Assembly (NCBI GenBank): GCA_016928955.1
Contig: JAFGJV010000048.1
Span: 1-64,000 of the forward strand
Length of the DNA: 64,000 nucleotides
Direction of reading: 5' to 3'
Origin: Spirochaetales bacterium
GTDB lineage: Bacteria; Spirochaetota; Spirochaetia; Treponematales; UBA12059
The notes under the pieces were generated by a model. The model worked only from the letters and a program-made list of their open reading frames with translations. It was not told the DNA's origin and did not search any database. Each line of letters begins with the position of its first letter. The stretch's first letter is position 1. Position numbers and translations under genes: made by a program. Below, piece by piece: positions 42,341 through 50,892 of this stretch.

Positions 42341-44992
42341 TCAGCTGTCCGTGCCGGCCTTCCGGAGGGCCTCGTCCAGCTCTACCACGGTAAAGGGCTT
42401 GTCCACCAAGGCGCAGCCGCCCGTTCCGGGCAGGTCGCACAGGTTGTCCTCATGGAAGCCGCTGGCCAGGACGATGGGCATATCGCCACGCACCCGGCGT
42501 ATGGCCGCAGCCACTTCGTCGCCCCTCATGTCGCGGAGCCTGAGATCCAGCACGGCGGCCTTGAACGTGTCCTGCCTGGCCATGAACAGGCTCAGCGCCT
42601 CCATGCCTGAAGAAGCCACGGCCGTGTCGTAACCCAGGGTCCGGGCCACGGCCTCCGCTATCTCGCGGGGTATGTCGTCGTCGTCTGCTATGAGCACAAG
42701 CCCATGGCGGCTGGCCGGCTTTTGAGCCTCCATGACCCCACCTCCTGAGTCTTTTGACAGGGGCAGATACACCAGGAATTCCGAACCCAGATCCACGTCG
42801 GAGCGGATACGCACAAAACCGCCGTGCTGGCTGGCTATGGCGTGCACCATGGCCAGGCCAAGGCCGCTGGACGATTCCCCCGGCTTGGTCGTGTAGAAGG
42901 GGTCGAAAATCCTTCTCTGAATATGCCGAGGTATGCCCACGCCCTCGTCCTTTATGGAAATCTCGCAGTAGTCGATGTCAACCGCCGCCGCGTTGACAGC
43001 CAGGAAGGAGCGGTCGGGCCGGAAACGCCTGAGGCCCAGTCGCAGGTTCCCACCCCATTTGTGGCCCGCCGGCCGCATCACGGTCATGGCGTGTTCGGCG
43101 TTGACCACCAGGTTGAGTATGAGCTGTTCCACCTGGCCCACTGAACCGAGCACCGTGAGCGCGGGCATGGCCGATTCCAGGCGGACCCGCACGGAACTGT
43201 CCACGGAGCGCTCGGCAAAATCCGCTACCCTGGCCAGGGCCTCGTCCACCCTGAACGGCGCGGACTCGGGGGCGCGCTTGCGCGTGAGGGTCAGAAGGCG
43301 TTTGACCGACGACGACGCCCTGTTGGCGGAGCGCTCGATGATCTCCAGCTCGCGCGTCAGCTCTGTCACGTTTACCTGGGCGCCGCCCTCCATGCGCTGC
43401 CGTATCAGGGACATGGCGCCCACAATGCCGGCCAGGGTATTGTTGAAGTCGTGGGCTATGCCGCCCGACAGGGCGCCCACGGCCTCCATTTTCTGGGCGT
43501 GGTCCAGGTGCCTGATCCTCTCGATGTTCTCCGCGGCTATGCGACGCTCGTCCGTCAGGTCGCGGGCTATCAGGGCCAGGATGACGCCTTCCGTGGTGGG
43601 GATGGGTGACACGTCCGTCTGCAGTATGCGGTGCGACCCGTCCCTTCTGACTATCTCAACGTCGCTCTGCCGGTGGCTCCAGTCATCGTACTTGCCGGCC
43701 AGGATAGCCTGGAAGCGCTCAGGCAGGAGTTCCGGTCGCTCGCGCCCCAGCGGCCACAGCGACAGAATCAAATCCCAGTAGTACGACCCTTCGGCCTCGT
43801 CGCGCGGCACTCCGGTGATGGCGGCCATTGCGTCGTTCCACTGCGCTATGTGACCCATGGTATCCGTAAGCACGATGCCGTCCATGGACCTGTTCACGAA
43901 TTCGTCCAGCACGAGGGACGAATCGGCAAGGCGGCGCTCCACGCACGCGCGCTCGTTTTCCGCCCTCAGGTCGGCCGCCGTAATGACGGTGCCCGGGCCC
44001 CAGCCCTTGTACACGCGCCTCAGCTTGACGCTGACCGGGATGCGCCGCTTGCCCAGTACAGAAAGGCTTTCACCTTGGTCTTCCGTTTCCTGAGCTTTAT
44101 CCAACACCATGGAGGACAGGTCGGGGGGCAGGAAGGCGCTCACGTGCGAGCCCCTGGCCCCCTCCAGGGTCATGCCGAGGGCGGCGAGGGCGCTGGAGTT
44201 TGCCCATACGAGCCGCCCGCCCGAATCCAGGTAGATGACAAAGCCGGCCATCTGCTCGAGCACTGCGACTGCTTCGCGCGCAGGCAGGACGGAGGAAAAA
44301 CCGTAGCGGTCCATGGCCAGATTGAGGCCCAGGGATATGATGACAATCCACAAGATAGCCAGGTTCGGAAACTCTATGCCCAGCACCAGAAAGACACTGT
44401 CGGTGACAAAGCCGAGAAGCCCGGCGGACAGGAAAGACGCTCCTATGATGGCAAAGCGCTTTCGGCTGCGGAGCTCGGCGCTCCTGGCGCTGGCCCGGAA
44501 GGACAGCACGACCGCAGCCAGAACATAGGAAAAATAATGGACCACAAAGGCGTAATAGACGGCATTGGTCCTGACGGCAAGCATCCAGTATCCGGCCCTA
44601 TGCACTGACGGCGCTATCACCTGCCCGGGTATGGCAAGCGACAGCGCCACGGCTGGCGCGTACAGGAGCGTGAGAGCCGGCAGCTTCCAGCGGCTGTCCA
44701 TCAGCGCCTGTCCGGTGACTCGCAGGGTAAAATGAAGTATCAGGGGCGGGAAAAAGCAAAAGGTCCAGGAAAAGAATCTGTACAGGGATGTGGCCGCGGG
44801 CTCTTCCTGGGCCATGTACCAGAGACTGGCGCCGAAAGCCCATATGGCAAAGACCAGATTGAAGACCACGGCTATCCGGTTGGCCCTGGATTCCGGGTCG
44901 AGCGACCACACCCTCCACGCGCTGTACAGGAACACGGCCACGGCTACCAGGGCAAGGCGGGACAGCCATACAGTGGCAAAGGTTTGTGTCAT
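42341..44992 (-). CDS. Membrane hybrid histidine kinase (7TM, two PAS, HisKA, HATPase, receiver)
   Basis: 883 residues. The first 240 form about seven membrane helices resembling the histidine-kinase 7TM input region. Two PAS domains follow (MAGFVIYLDSGGRLVWANSSAL, then VNRSMDGIVLTDTMGHIAQWND). The phosphoacceptor block ALSGGIAHDFNNTLAG puts the His near residue 513. ATPase motifs are IKDEGVGIP and SSGLGLAMVHAIA. A C-terminal receiver has IADDDD, the phosphoacceptor Asp in LDLRLRDM near 815 and DKPF. No output domain or partner regulator is adjacent. The start is uncertain; ATG 44992 precedes the first helix but lacks a clear ribosome site. Confidence 0.87.
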   Translation of the reverse strand: MTQTFATVWLSRLALVAVAVFLYSAWRVWSLDPESRANRIAVVFNLVFAIWAFGASLWYMAQEEPAATSLYRFFSWTFCFFPPLILHFTLRVTGQALMDSRWKLPALTLLYAPAVALSLAIPGQVIAPSVHRAGYWMLAVRTNAVYYAFVVHYFSYVLAAVVLSFRASARSAELRSRKRFAIIGASFLSAGLLGFVTDSVFLVLGIEFPNLAILWIVIISLGLNLAMDRYGFSSVLPAREAVAVLEQMAGFVIYLDSGGRLVWANSSALAALGMTLEGARGSHVSAFLPPDLSSMVLDKAQETEDQGESLSVLGKRRIPVSVKLRRVYKGWGPGTVITAADLRAENERACVERRLADSSLVLDEFVNRSMDGIVLTDTMGHIAQWNDAMAAITGVPRDEAEGSYYWDLILSLWPLGRERPELLPERFQAILAGKYDDWSHRQSDVEIVRRDGSHRILQTDVSPIPTTEGVILALIARDLTDERRIAAENIERIRHLDHAQKMEAVGALSGGIAHDFNNTLAGIVGAMSLIRQRMEGGAQVNVTELTRELEIIERSANRASSSVKRLLTLTRKRAPESAPFRVDEALARVADFAERSVDSSVRVRLESAMPALTVLGSVGQVEQLILNLVVNAEHAMTVMRPAGHKWGGNLRLGLRRFRPDRSFLAVNAAAVDIDYCEISIKDEGVGIPRHIQRRIFDPFYTTKPGESSSGLGLAMVHAIASQHGGFVRIRSDVDLGSEFLVYLPLSKDSGGGVMEAQKPASRHGLVLIADDDDIPREIAEAVARTLGYDTAVASSGMEALSLFMARQDTFKAAVLDLRLRDMRGDEVAAAIRRVRGDMPIVLASGFHEDNLCDLPGTGGCALVDKPFTVVELDEALRKAGTDS

Positions 44993-45254
44993 GCTCGTGT
45001 ATCCATACTGCTCGTTCCCGCCCGGGATAGCGTTGGCGTGTCCGACTGGCCCCAGCGGGGTACGTTCCTCGTGCAAAGGACAATCCGCCCGAGCGGTCTA
45101 AGAGTAACCCACGCCGGGCGAATACCGCAAGTGCAAGTCCGTACGCACCTGCTCGGACGCTACTCAGACACATAGCGGGCAAACGCCAGCCGCTGGGCGC
45201 GCCGGAAGTTATTTATTTTTTACTGGACCTATTCGGCAAATAATTCGAATTCAT

Positions 45255-45283
45255 TTGACCGCTATCGATTTCGGACGTATAAG
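45255..45283 (+). promoter_or_regulatory. Promoter of the lysozyme lipoprotein gene
   Basis: TTGACC (45255-45260), 17 bases, TATAAG (45278-45283), in an AT-rich part of the 365-base divergent gap 44993-45357. No convincing promoter for the histidine kinase was found in the same gap. Confidence 0.6.
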
Positions 45284-45291
45284 AGACACAC

Positions 45292-45333
45292 CGAGGCCCT
45301 TTCCGAACGCTTTTGTGTTTTTGTAGGGCCTCG
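45292..45333 (+). promoter_or_regulatory. Stem-loop in the 5' leader of the lysozyme gene
   Basis: CGAGGCCCT (45292-45300) pairs perfectly with AGGGCCTCG (45325-45333) around a 24-base T-rich loop, starting near the predicted transcription start. It may stabilise the mRNA or act in regulation. Confidence 0.5.
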
Positions 45334-45357
45334 TGCCATCAACAGTGGAGGGTATCT

Positions 45358-46692
45358 ATGAAACGTTCAATGTGGGTATGCGTGGCTGTTGTCCTGGCCC
45401 TGCTTGCCGGCTGTAGCCAACCGCTTGGGGCGCCCGCGGGGCTGGGCGAGCCTGATCCGTCCCTTGCGCCTGAAGGCTTGGCCATGGGCATGGGGGCCGT
45501 CGACACAAGCTCCCGGGGGACCTTGTCGCCTGAGGCCGTGGAAGCCAGGGCCCTGGGGTATGTGGCCGGCATAGACGTCAGCTACTACCAAGGCGCCATA
45601 GACTGGAAGGCAGTGTACGCCGCCGGCAAGCGTTTTGCCTTCGCGCGCGTCAGTTACGGCACGAACACCGTGGACTCGCGCTTTGCGGCCAACTGGCCGG
45701 CCATGAAAGCCGCAGGCATCATCCGCGGCGCGTACCAGTTCTTCAGGCCGAGCCAGGACGCCGCCGCCCAGGCCAATCTTTTCCTGTCCAAGCTCGGCAA
45801 GCTCGAGGCCGGAGACCTGCCCGCCGTCATAGACGTGGAGGTGACCGAAGGCGTGGCCGGCTCGGTCATTGTGTCCAAGGTCAGAACCTGGGTGAACATC
45901 GTGAAAGCCGCCACCGGCAAGATGCCCATCATATACACTTCACCTGGTTTCTGGAATTCGTTGCCAGGCACGTCAGTGCTGTCCGACTGCACGCTCTGGG
46001 TGGCCCACTGGGGAGTATCCAGCCCCAGCCTGCCGTCCGCGTGGTCGTCCTGGAAATTCTGGCAGTATTCAGACTCGGGTTCCGTGTCCGGCATATCCGG
46101 GGCCGTTGACCTGGACTGGTTCAACGGCGACCTGACCGCCCTCAAGCTGTTCGCGTCCACCAAGGTGGCCGTGTACGAGGCGCCCTTTACGCGTAGTCTC
46201 AGACTTGCTAGCCCGATTATGACCGGGCGCGACGTGACGCTCCTGCAGACCCTGCTCAACGACTGGGCCAAGGCCACTGGCCGCGCCCCTATAGCCGCAG
46301 ACGGAGTCTTTGGAAACGGCACCTCATCCCTGGTTAAAACCTTCCAGGGCGCCCGCGGCCTGCTAGCCGACGGCATCGCCGGACCGGCCACCCAGGCGGA
46401 ACTGGTCCGCGTGTTCACGTCCCTGACCACGTATTACACGCCGTACACCCGCACCCTGAGGCGAACCAGCCCGACCATGTACGGCAATGACGTGAAGGCT
46501 TTCCAGACAGCGTACAACGTGTGGGCGCGCCTTAAGGGCCAACCCACGCTCGTGGTGGACGGATACTTTGGCCTTGCGTCCGAAAACGCGGCCTTACGGT
46601 TCCAGGGCGCCGAGACACGACTGCTCGGAGCGCCTGACGGCATAGCCGGAAAGATGACGCAACGCTTGTTGTTCGTGAGGAGCTGGAAGTAA
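45358..46692 (+). CDS. GH25 lysozyme lipoprotein with two peptidoglycan-binding domains
   Basis: 444 residues. The lipoprotein signal ends in LLAGC. The GH25 muramidase domain (about 68-265) shows GIDVSYYQGAIDW, FARVSYGTNTVD, GAYQFFRP, the catalytic acidic pair in PAVIDVEV, and a closing FWQYSDSGSVSGISGAVDLDWF. Two PG_binding_1 repeats follow, each with a D-G-x-F/Y-G core (AADGVFGNGT, VVDGYFGLAS). It would cut glycan strands in the periplasm or at the surface. GGAGGG precedes the ATG. Confidence 0.92.
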   Translation: MKRSMWVCVAVVLALLAGCSQPLGAPAGLGEPDPSLAPEGLAMGMGAVDTSSRGTLSPEAVEARALGYVAGIDVSYYQGAIDWKAVYAAGKRFAFARVSYGTNTVDSRFAANWPAMKAAGIIRGAYQFFRPSQDAAAQANLFLSKLGKLEAGDLPAVIDVEVTEGVAGSVIVSKVRTWVNIVKAATGKMPIIYTSPGFWNSLPGTSVLSDCTLWVAHWGVSSPSLPSAWSSWKFWQYSDSGSVSGISGAVDLDWFNGDLTALKLFASTKVAVYEAPFTRSLRLASPIMTGRDVTLLQTLLNDWAKATGRAPIAADGVFGNGTSSLVKTFQGARGLLADGIAGPATQAELVRVFTSLTTYYTPYTRTLRRTSPTMYGNDVKAFQTAYNVWARLKGQPTLVVDGYFGLASENAALRFQGAETRLLGAPDGIAGKMTQRLLFVRSWK

Positions 46693-46702
46693 AACAAAGA
46701 AA

Positions 46703-46763
46703 GCTGACGCCTCCTGTCCAGAATCGGCGGCTTGTGCCGCCGAATGGACGGGAGACGGTCAGC
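46703..46763. terminator. Long bidirectional hairpin between convergent genes
   Basis: Outer arms GCTGAC/GTCAGC, middle TGTCCA/TGGAC and inner CGGCGG/CCGCCG enclose a 6-base loop. It spans the gap between the lysozyme and ABC ATPase genes and includes the ATPase stop. No U-tract. Confidence 0.55.
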
Positions 46764-47475
46764 CGTTCACGGGAGCCGGCACCTGTCTCAGCTCAAAGGT
46801 CACGCCGTACAGCTCTGACAGGCGGCCGGGCTCGAGCGTCGCCGCGGTCGGACCGTGCGATAATAGGCGCCCAGCCTTGATGAGGGCCGCGTCGTCCGCG
46901 GAGGCGAGGGCAAAATACAAATCATGTGTGGACACGAGGACGCCCTTGCCGGCCCGAGCCATGTCCCTGACCACTGCTCCAACAGCGGCCACGTGCGCCG
47001 GATCCAGCATGTCGGTCGGCTCGTCCAGGATTACCCAGGCTGAATCCTGGACCAGGGCGCGGGCAAGCCTGACCAGTTGCAGTTCCCCGCCGGACAGAGC
47101 CGTGATGCGCTTTTTGGCAAAAGCGCCCATACCGACGCTGTCCAGGGCCCTGAGCGCCAACTCCCTCTCTCGTCCGCCCGGAACTCCAAGGTACGGCAGG
47201 TGGGGGGCCCGGCCAAAGGTCACGTACTCGCAGCAGGTGAAGGAAAACGCCAGGCGCTCCGATTGCGGCAGGAAAGCCGCCCGGCCCTCCCTGCTCACGG
47301 TTCCCGAACAGGGTTTGAGCCAGCCTGCCGCCATACCCAGGGCCGTGGATTTTCCGGAACCGTTCGGTCCAAGCAAGGCCAGCACCCTGCCGGGCAACGC
47401 GCGCAGGCTGAGGCCGTCCACGGCCAGGCGCGGCTCTCCCTTGTAGCGGTAGCTGGCGTTTGCGAATTCTATCAT
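46759..47475 (-). CDS. ABC transporter ATP-binding protein (FecE/MolC-like)
   Basis: 238 residues with all ABC motifs: Walker A LLGPNGSGKST, Q-loop LPQSE, signature LSGGELQLVRLARAL, Walker B WVILDEPTDMLD and H-loop STHDLYF. It energises import with the upstream permease. The open frame continues upstream through the permease region, but ATG 47475, 2 bases after the permease stop, gives the family length. It is the last gene of the mocA-SBP-permease-ATPase unit. Substrate assignment to molybdate is inference from that context. Confidence 0.9.
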   Translation of the reverse strand: MIEFANASYRYKGEPRLAVDGLSLRALPGRVLALLGPNGSGKSTALGMAAGWLKPCSGTVSREGRAAFLPQSERLAFSFTCCEYVTFGRAPHLPYLGVPGGRERELALRALDSVGMGAFAKKRITALSGGELQLVRLARALVQDSAWVILDEPTDMLDPAHVAAVGAVVRDMARAGKGVLVSTHDLYFALASADDAALIKAGRLLSHGPTAATLEPGRLSELYGVTFELRQVPAPVNG

Positions 47476-47477
47476 GG

Positions 47478-48476
47478 CTACCCCCGCTCCACGCGCACGC
47501 GCCTGCCCAGGAGCAGGAACACGAAGGCGCCCGTGCCCAGGAAAGCCGTTACCACGCCCAGGGGCAGCTCGCCCGGGAAAAGCCCGCGGGCCACGGCGTC
47601 GGCAAGCACCACAAAACCGGCGCCCAGTATCGCGGAGCCAGGCACGGTGGGCGACGAGTCGGTGCCCAGTGCCAGCCTGGCGGCATGCGGGACGATGAGA
47701 CCCACCCAGGAAACGGCGCCCGCCATGGCGCTGACCGCTGCCACGCCCAGGGCTGCCGCCGCCAGGGCCAGGCCGCGTTCCAACGAAGGCCGCGCTCCCA
47801 GCGTCGACGCGGTGGCTTCGTCCAGGGACAGGATGGCCAGGCGGAACCTGGTGAGCGACAAGTAGGCAACGGCCACCAGAGCCGGCGCGCTCGCCATGCC
47901 CAAGGTCGCCCAGGTGGCTCCGGACAGGCCTCCCATCATCCAGTAGCTGATTTCCGGTAATTCTTTGCGGGGATCGGCGCCGTATTTGATCAAGGCCACG
48001 GCCGCTGAGAACAGGGCCGACACGGCTATTCCGGACAGGACCAGGCGCAAGACGGCGCCGCCAAAGCGTATGCGGGCGGCCAGGAACACAGACAGCGCCA
48101 AGGCCAGCACGGCGCCGGCAAAGGCCGAGCCAAACAAGCCCAAGGAGCCAAAACCCAAAACCAAGGCAAGCGCCGCTCCGAACGACGCGCCCTGGCTGAC
48201 GCCAAGGAAACCGGCGTCCACCAAGGGGTTGGCGAATATCAGCTGGAAGGCGCACCCCGCGGCGCCCAGGGTCGCGCCCAGCAGCAGGGCCGCCAGCACG
48301 CGCGGCAGGCGTATGAGCAGGACCACGTTCCTTGCCATGGCATCCGACGCCAGGTCGGCGGGATCCATGAATCCCGGCTGCGGGTAGCGGCCAAAAAGCA
48401 GGGCTCCAAAAGCTAGCGCGGCAAGGGCCAGCAAGGCCAGGACCAAACGCCGCCCGGGCCGCGCGGCCGCTCTCAT
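47478..48476 (-). CDS. FecCD-family ABC permease
   Basis: 332 residues, ten predicted membrane helices as in BtuC/FecCD/MolB proteins. RLPRVLAALLLGATLGAAGCAFQLIFANPLVDAGFLGVSQGASFGAALAL is the conserved N-terminal region, and GLIVPHAARLALGTDSSPTVPGSAILGAGFVVLADAVAR the C-terminal coupling region. Such permeases carry metal chelates, cobalamin, haem or, in MolBC, molybdate. It overlaps the binding-protein gene by 4 bases. Confidence 0.9.
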   Translation of the reverse strand: MRAAARPGRRLVLALLALAALAFGALLFGRYPQPGFMDPADLASDAMARNVVLLIRLPRVLAALLLGATLGAAGCAFQLIFANPLVDAGFLGVSQGASFGAALALVLGFGSLGLFGSAFAGAVLALALSVFLAARIRFGGAVLRLVLSGIAVSALFSAAVALIKYGADPRKELPEISYWMMGGLSGATWATLGMASAPALVAVAYLSLTRFRLAILSLDEATASTLGARPSLERGLALAAAALGVAAVSAMAGAVSWVGLIVPHAARLALGTDSSPTVPGSAILGAGFVVLADAVARGLFPGELPLGVVTAFLGTGAFVFLLLGRRVRVERG

Positions 48477-49504
48477 CTCCAGTCGCCCGCCATGCGCGGA
48501 AGGATCACAGCGTTGAACGAATCGTCGTCCAGATCGTAAAAGAGCCTATAAAAACGCCTGGCCTCGGGCTCCAGCCCCGGTGAGCGGCCGGGATACAGCA
48601 CCTTGGACAGCCACAGAAGTCCCAGGCCCCAGCGCGTGTCCGGTTGGTCCCAGGAGTAGAAATCCTGTGGAAAGCCGTACACCTTACCGGCTTTGAGTGC
48701 CGACAGCGCGGAAAAGCGTGCGTCGCCCTTCATGGCTGGCACCAGGGTGCCGGCGTTCTGTTTGTAGGATATGAGGATGACGATGTCGGGGTTCCACGCC
48801 AGGACCTGCTCGGGGCTTACGGCCGCCCAGCCTGAGCCGGGATTGGCGCCCTTCCATACGGGCGCGCCGCCGGCCATTTCCACAAGGACGGTCTGCATCC
48901 AGGTGTCTGGCGGCACCTCGTAGGCCGAGCCTTTTGCCTGCATGACCAGAACCCTGGGCACCTTGACGCCCGCCTTTTTTGCGCCGGCTACCGCGCTTGA
49001 CACCCGCGCAACCACGTCCTTGTAGTAGGCCACCAGGCCTGCGGCCCGCTCTTCCTCACCGAACACGGAACCCAGCGTCTGTATGTCTGCGTAATAGTCG
49101 TCCGGAGTTTCCAGGTTGAGGTAGAGCGTCGGCACGCCCAGGGCATCCAGACCCGAGCCCAGGCTGGAGCGCATGGTTTCCTTGAGTATCACCAGGTCCG
49201 GTTGCAGGGCTGCGTACGACTCGGCGCTTGCCGACCTGTCCAGGCTGGGTTTGTCCAGAAAGCCCGGATCCACGGCGTTCAGGAAACTGCCCAGGCCTTG
49301 GTCCGTGCCCGCCACCGACACCACGCTGGCCCGGGCTGAAGGAAACGCGTACACGGCGTCCGCCACCATGGTTACCGCCCTGCCGCCCAGCACGACGCGG
49401 GACGGGTTTTTGGGGAAGGAAGCTGTCCCGCCCGTGCCCTGGGCCGTAACGAAAGAAAAGGCCGCGACAAGCGCGGCTACTACTGCGAACCATCTGATTT
49501 TCAT
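48473..49504 (-). CDS. Periplasmic substrate-binding protein (BtuF/FepB/MolA-like)
   Basis: 343 residues with a cleavable signal peptide (MKIRWFAVVAALVAAFSFVTAQG). The two-lobed class III fold shows PSRVVLGGRAVTMVADAVYAF at the start of lobe one, LQPDLVILKE, then AWNPDIVILISYK and KVYGFPQDFYSWDQP in lobe two. No second lipobox. The ligand cannot be read from sequence; the mocA neighbour 31 bases upstream suggests molybdate or tungstate. ATG 49504 lies six bases after a TATCAT -10 element, so this gene may also have its own leaderless transcript. Confidence 0.87.
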   Translation of the reverse strand: MKIRWFAVVAALVAAFSFVTAQGTGGTASFPKNPSRVVLGGRAVTMVADAVYAFPSARASVVSVAGTDQGLGSFLNAVDPGFLDKPSLDRSASAESYAALQPDLVILKETMRSSLGSGLDALGVPTLYLNLETPDDYYADIQTLGSVFGEEERAAGLVAYYKDVVARVSSAVAGAKKAGVKVPRVLVMQAKGSAYEVPPDTWMQTVLVEMAGGAPVWKGANPGSGWAAVSPEQVLAWNPDIVILISYKQNAGTLVPAMKGDARFSALSALKAGKVYGFPQDFYSWDQPDTRWGLGLLWLSKVLYPGRSPGLEPEARRFYRLFYDLDDDSFNAVILPRMAGDWR

Positions 49505-49510
49505 AGATGG

Positions 49511-49539
49511 ATGATAGCACGAACCCCATACGGCATCAA
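49511..49539 (-). promoter_or_regulatory. Putative leaderless promoter of the substrate-binding protein gene
   Basis: On the minus strand, TTGATG (49534-49539), 17 bases, TATCAT (49511-49516), six bases, ATG 49504. It overlaps the end of mocA. Confidence 0.5.
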
Positions 49540-50183
49540 GATGAAGGGAAATCGCGTACAGCGATCTCATACTCCTCCGGCGTGTCCATGTCGACGAGGA
49601 TGCCCGGATCGTCCACGTCCACGCTGGTCCAGCCCAGGGCCTGCAGGGCGTCCTTGAGCCGCTCGGACAGGTTTCTGTGCTCCAGCAGTGGGATGAAACC
49701 GTAGGGTATCCATACAGGGTGGCCAAGCCGTCCGCCAAAGGCCGGGAAAACCGCGCTGGCCGAGCTTACTTCCTGCCGCCCTGCCGCGTCCAGCACGGCC
49801 GTAAACGCCTTCACCGGTACCAGCGGCATGTCCGCCGGGCACACAAGGAATCCGCCTGCATCGGGAAGCAGATCCAAGGCGACCCTCGCTCCCGCCAGGG
49901 CGGACGACGCCATGCCGCGTTCCCAGCCTGGATGGCTCTGGAACAGGAGTCCGGGCATGCCGGACAGGGATGCTTCCAGCTCGGCAGCCCGATAGCCGGT
50001 CACCACGAGGGGAAGGCAGCCTGCCGCGCGCGCGGTGGCGGCTACCTGGGCGCACAGCGTCGTAGGCCCTCCCTTTCCCTTCCAGGGCAACAAGGGCTTG
50101 AAGGGCTCCCGCCCGTTGGCCGACATGCGGCTTCCGCGTCCTGCGGCCGGGATCACGCACACGGAGCGCGCTATGATATCCAT
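49536..50183 (-). CDS. mocA: MocA-like molybdenum cofactor cytidylyltransferase
   Basis: 215 residues of the MobA/MocA nucleotidyltransferase fold: SVCVIPAAGRGSRMSANGREPFKPLLPWKG carries the nucleotide-binding loop, VVTGYRAAELEASL and HPGWERGMASSALAG follow as in MocA, and FLVCPADMPLVP has the metal-binding Asp. It would attach CMP to molybdopterin, giving the dinucleotide cofactor used by xanthine-dehydrogenase-family enzymes, which are encoded 15 kb away. Longer in-frame starts exist, but ATG 50183 sits six bases after a -10 element. Related NTP transferases acting on sugars remain possible. Confidence 0.78.
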   Translation of the reverse strand: MDIIARSVCVIPAAGRGSRMSANGREPFKPLLPWKGKGGPTTLCAQVAATARAAGCLPLVVTGYRAAELEASLSGMPGLLFQSHPGWERGMASSALAGARVALDLLPDAGGFLVCPADMPLVPVKAFTAVLDAAGRQEVSSASAVFPAFGGRLGHPVWIPYGFIPLLEHRNLSERLKDALQALGWTSVDVDDPGILVDMDTPEEYEIAVRDFPSS

Positions 50184-50189
50184 GTGGGG

Positions 50190-50219
50190 AGTATTCCCGG
50201 CGCCGCCCCAGGGGGTCAA
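50190..50219 (-). promoter_or_regulatory. Putative leaderless promoter of mocA
   Basis: On the minus strand, TTGACC (50214-50219), 18 bases, AATACT (50190-50195), six bases, ATG 50183. Confidence 0.5.
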
Positions 50220-50227
50220 GCGCCGCC

Positions 50228-50256
50228 TTTCCCCGGAACGGCGTTTTTCGTATACT
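50228..50256 (+). promoter_or_regulatory. Candidate promoter of the 50.3-53.1 kb pair
   Basis: TTTCCC (50228-50233), 17 bases, TATACT (50251-50256), giving a leader of about 70 bases. The -35 is weak; the -10 is good. Confidence 0.4.
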
Positions 50257-50332
50257 GATAGTGGGATGGACCTTAGCGTTTGGCGCTCGGCCATCCCTAT
50301 CCGGGCCCTGCGGGGCATGCAAGGCGGTGCGC

Positions 50333-50890
50333 GTGGCTACGACCCTGGCTGTGCTGGAATCTTACCTCCTGGAGGAAGGCCTCAAATATTCCGTGCACGA
50401 GGACTATATACGCACCAGCTTTGCCACGGACCTGTACCGTGACCAGGAAGGCGACCCGTCCGTGTTCATAGCCGCCCGGCTGGACGAGGACGGGGAGTAT
50501 TTCAAGCTGATGGCACCCAACCTGTACGCCTACCCTCCGGACGGGCCCAACCGGGCAGACGTGTTCAGGGTGCTCCTGGGCGTATGCTGGCGCTCCAAGC
50601 TGATCAAATACGAGTACGACGAGCGCGACGGCGAGATCCGCGCCATCATAGAATTTCCCCTTGAGGACGGCACCTTGACCAAGCGCCAGTTCCTGCGTTG
50701 CCTGAACGGACTGGTGCAGATCGTGGACGAGTACCATCCGGCCATAGCCAGCGCCATGTCCGGCGGGCCAGGCTCCCTGGACATGGCAGAGGACGTGTCC
50801 GACAGCCTCCGGCGGGCCGAGCGCCTGTACAAACTGGCCGGTGTCGAGCGGCCCCGGGTGTCGCCCCGGGACCTGCTCCTGGAGGAATGA
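50333..50890 (+). CDS. YbjN-like domain protein
   Basis: 185 residues. LESYLLEEGLKYSVHEDY and FKLMAPNLYAYP with a later LDGTLTKRQFL-like stretch (FPLEDGTLTKRQFLRCLNGLVQIVDEYHP) resemble the YbjN/type III secretion chaperone-like fold. Its function is unknown. GTG 50333 has AAGG eight bases upstream; GTG 50327 or an earlier GTG at 50261 are alternatives. The Clp ATPase begins 3 bases after its stop, so it may be an adaptor or accessory factor for that ATPase. Confidence 0.65.
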   Translation: MATTLAVLESYLLEEGLKYSVHEDYIRTSFATDLYRDQEGDPSVFIAARLDEDGEYFKLMAPNLYAYPPDGPNRADVFRVLLGVCWRSKLIKYEYDERDGEIRAIIEFPLEDGTLTKRQFLRCLNGLVQIVDEYHPAIASAMSGGPGSLDMAEDVSDSLRRAERLYKLAGVERPRVSPRDLLLEE

Positions 50891-50892
50891 CC

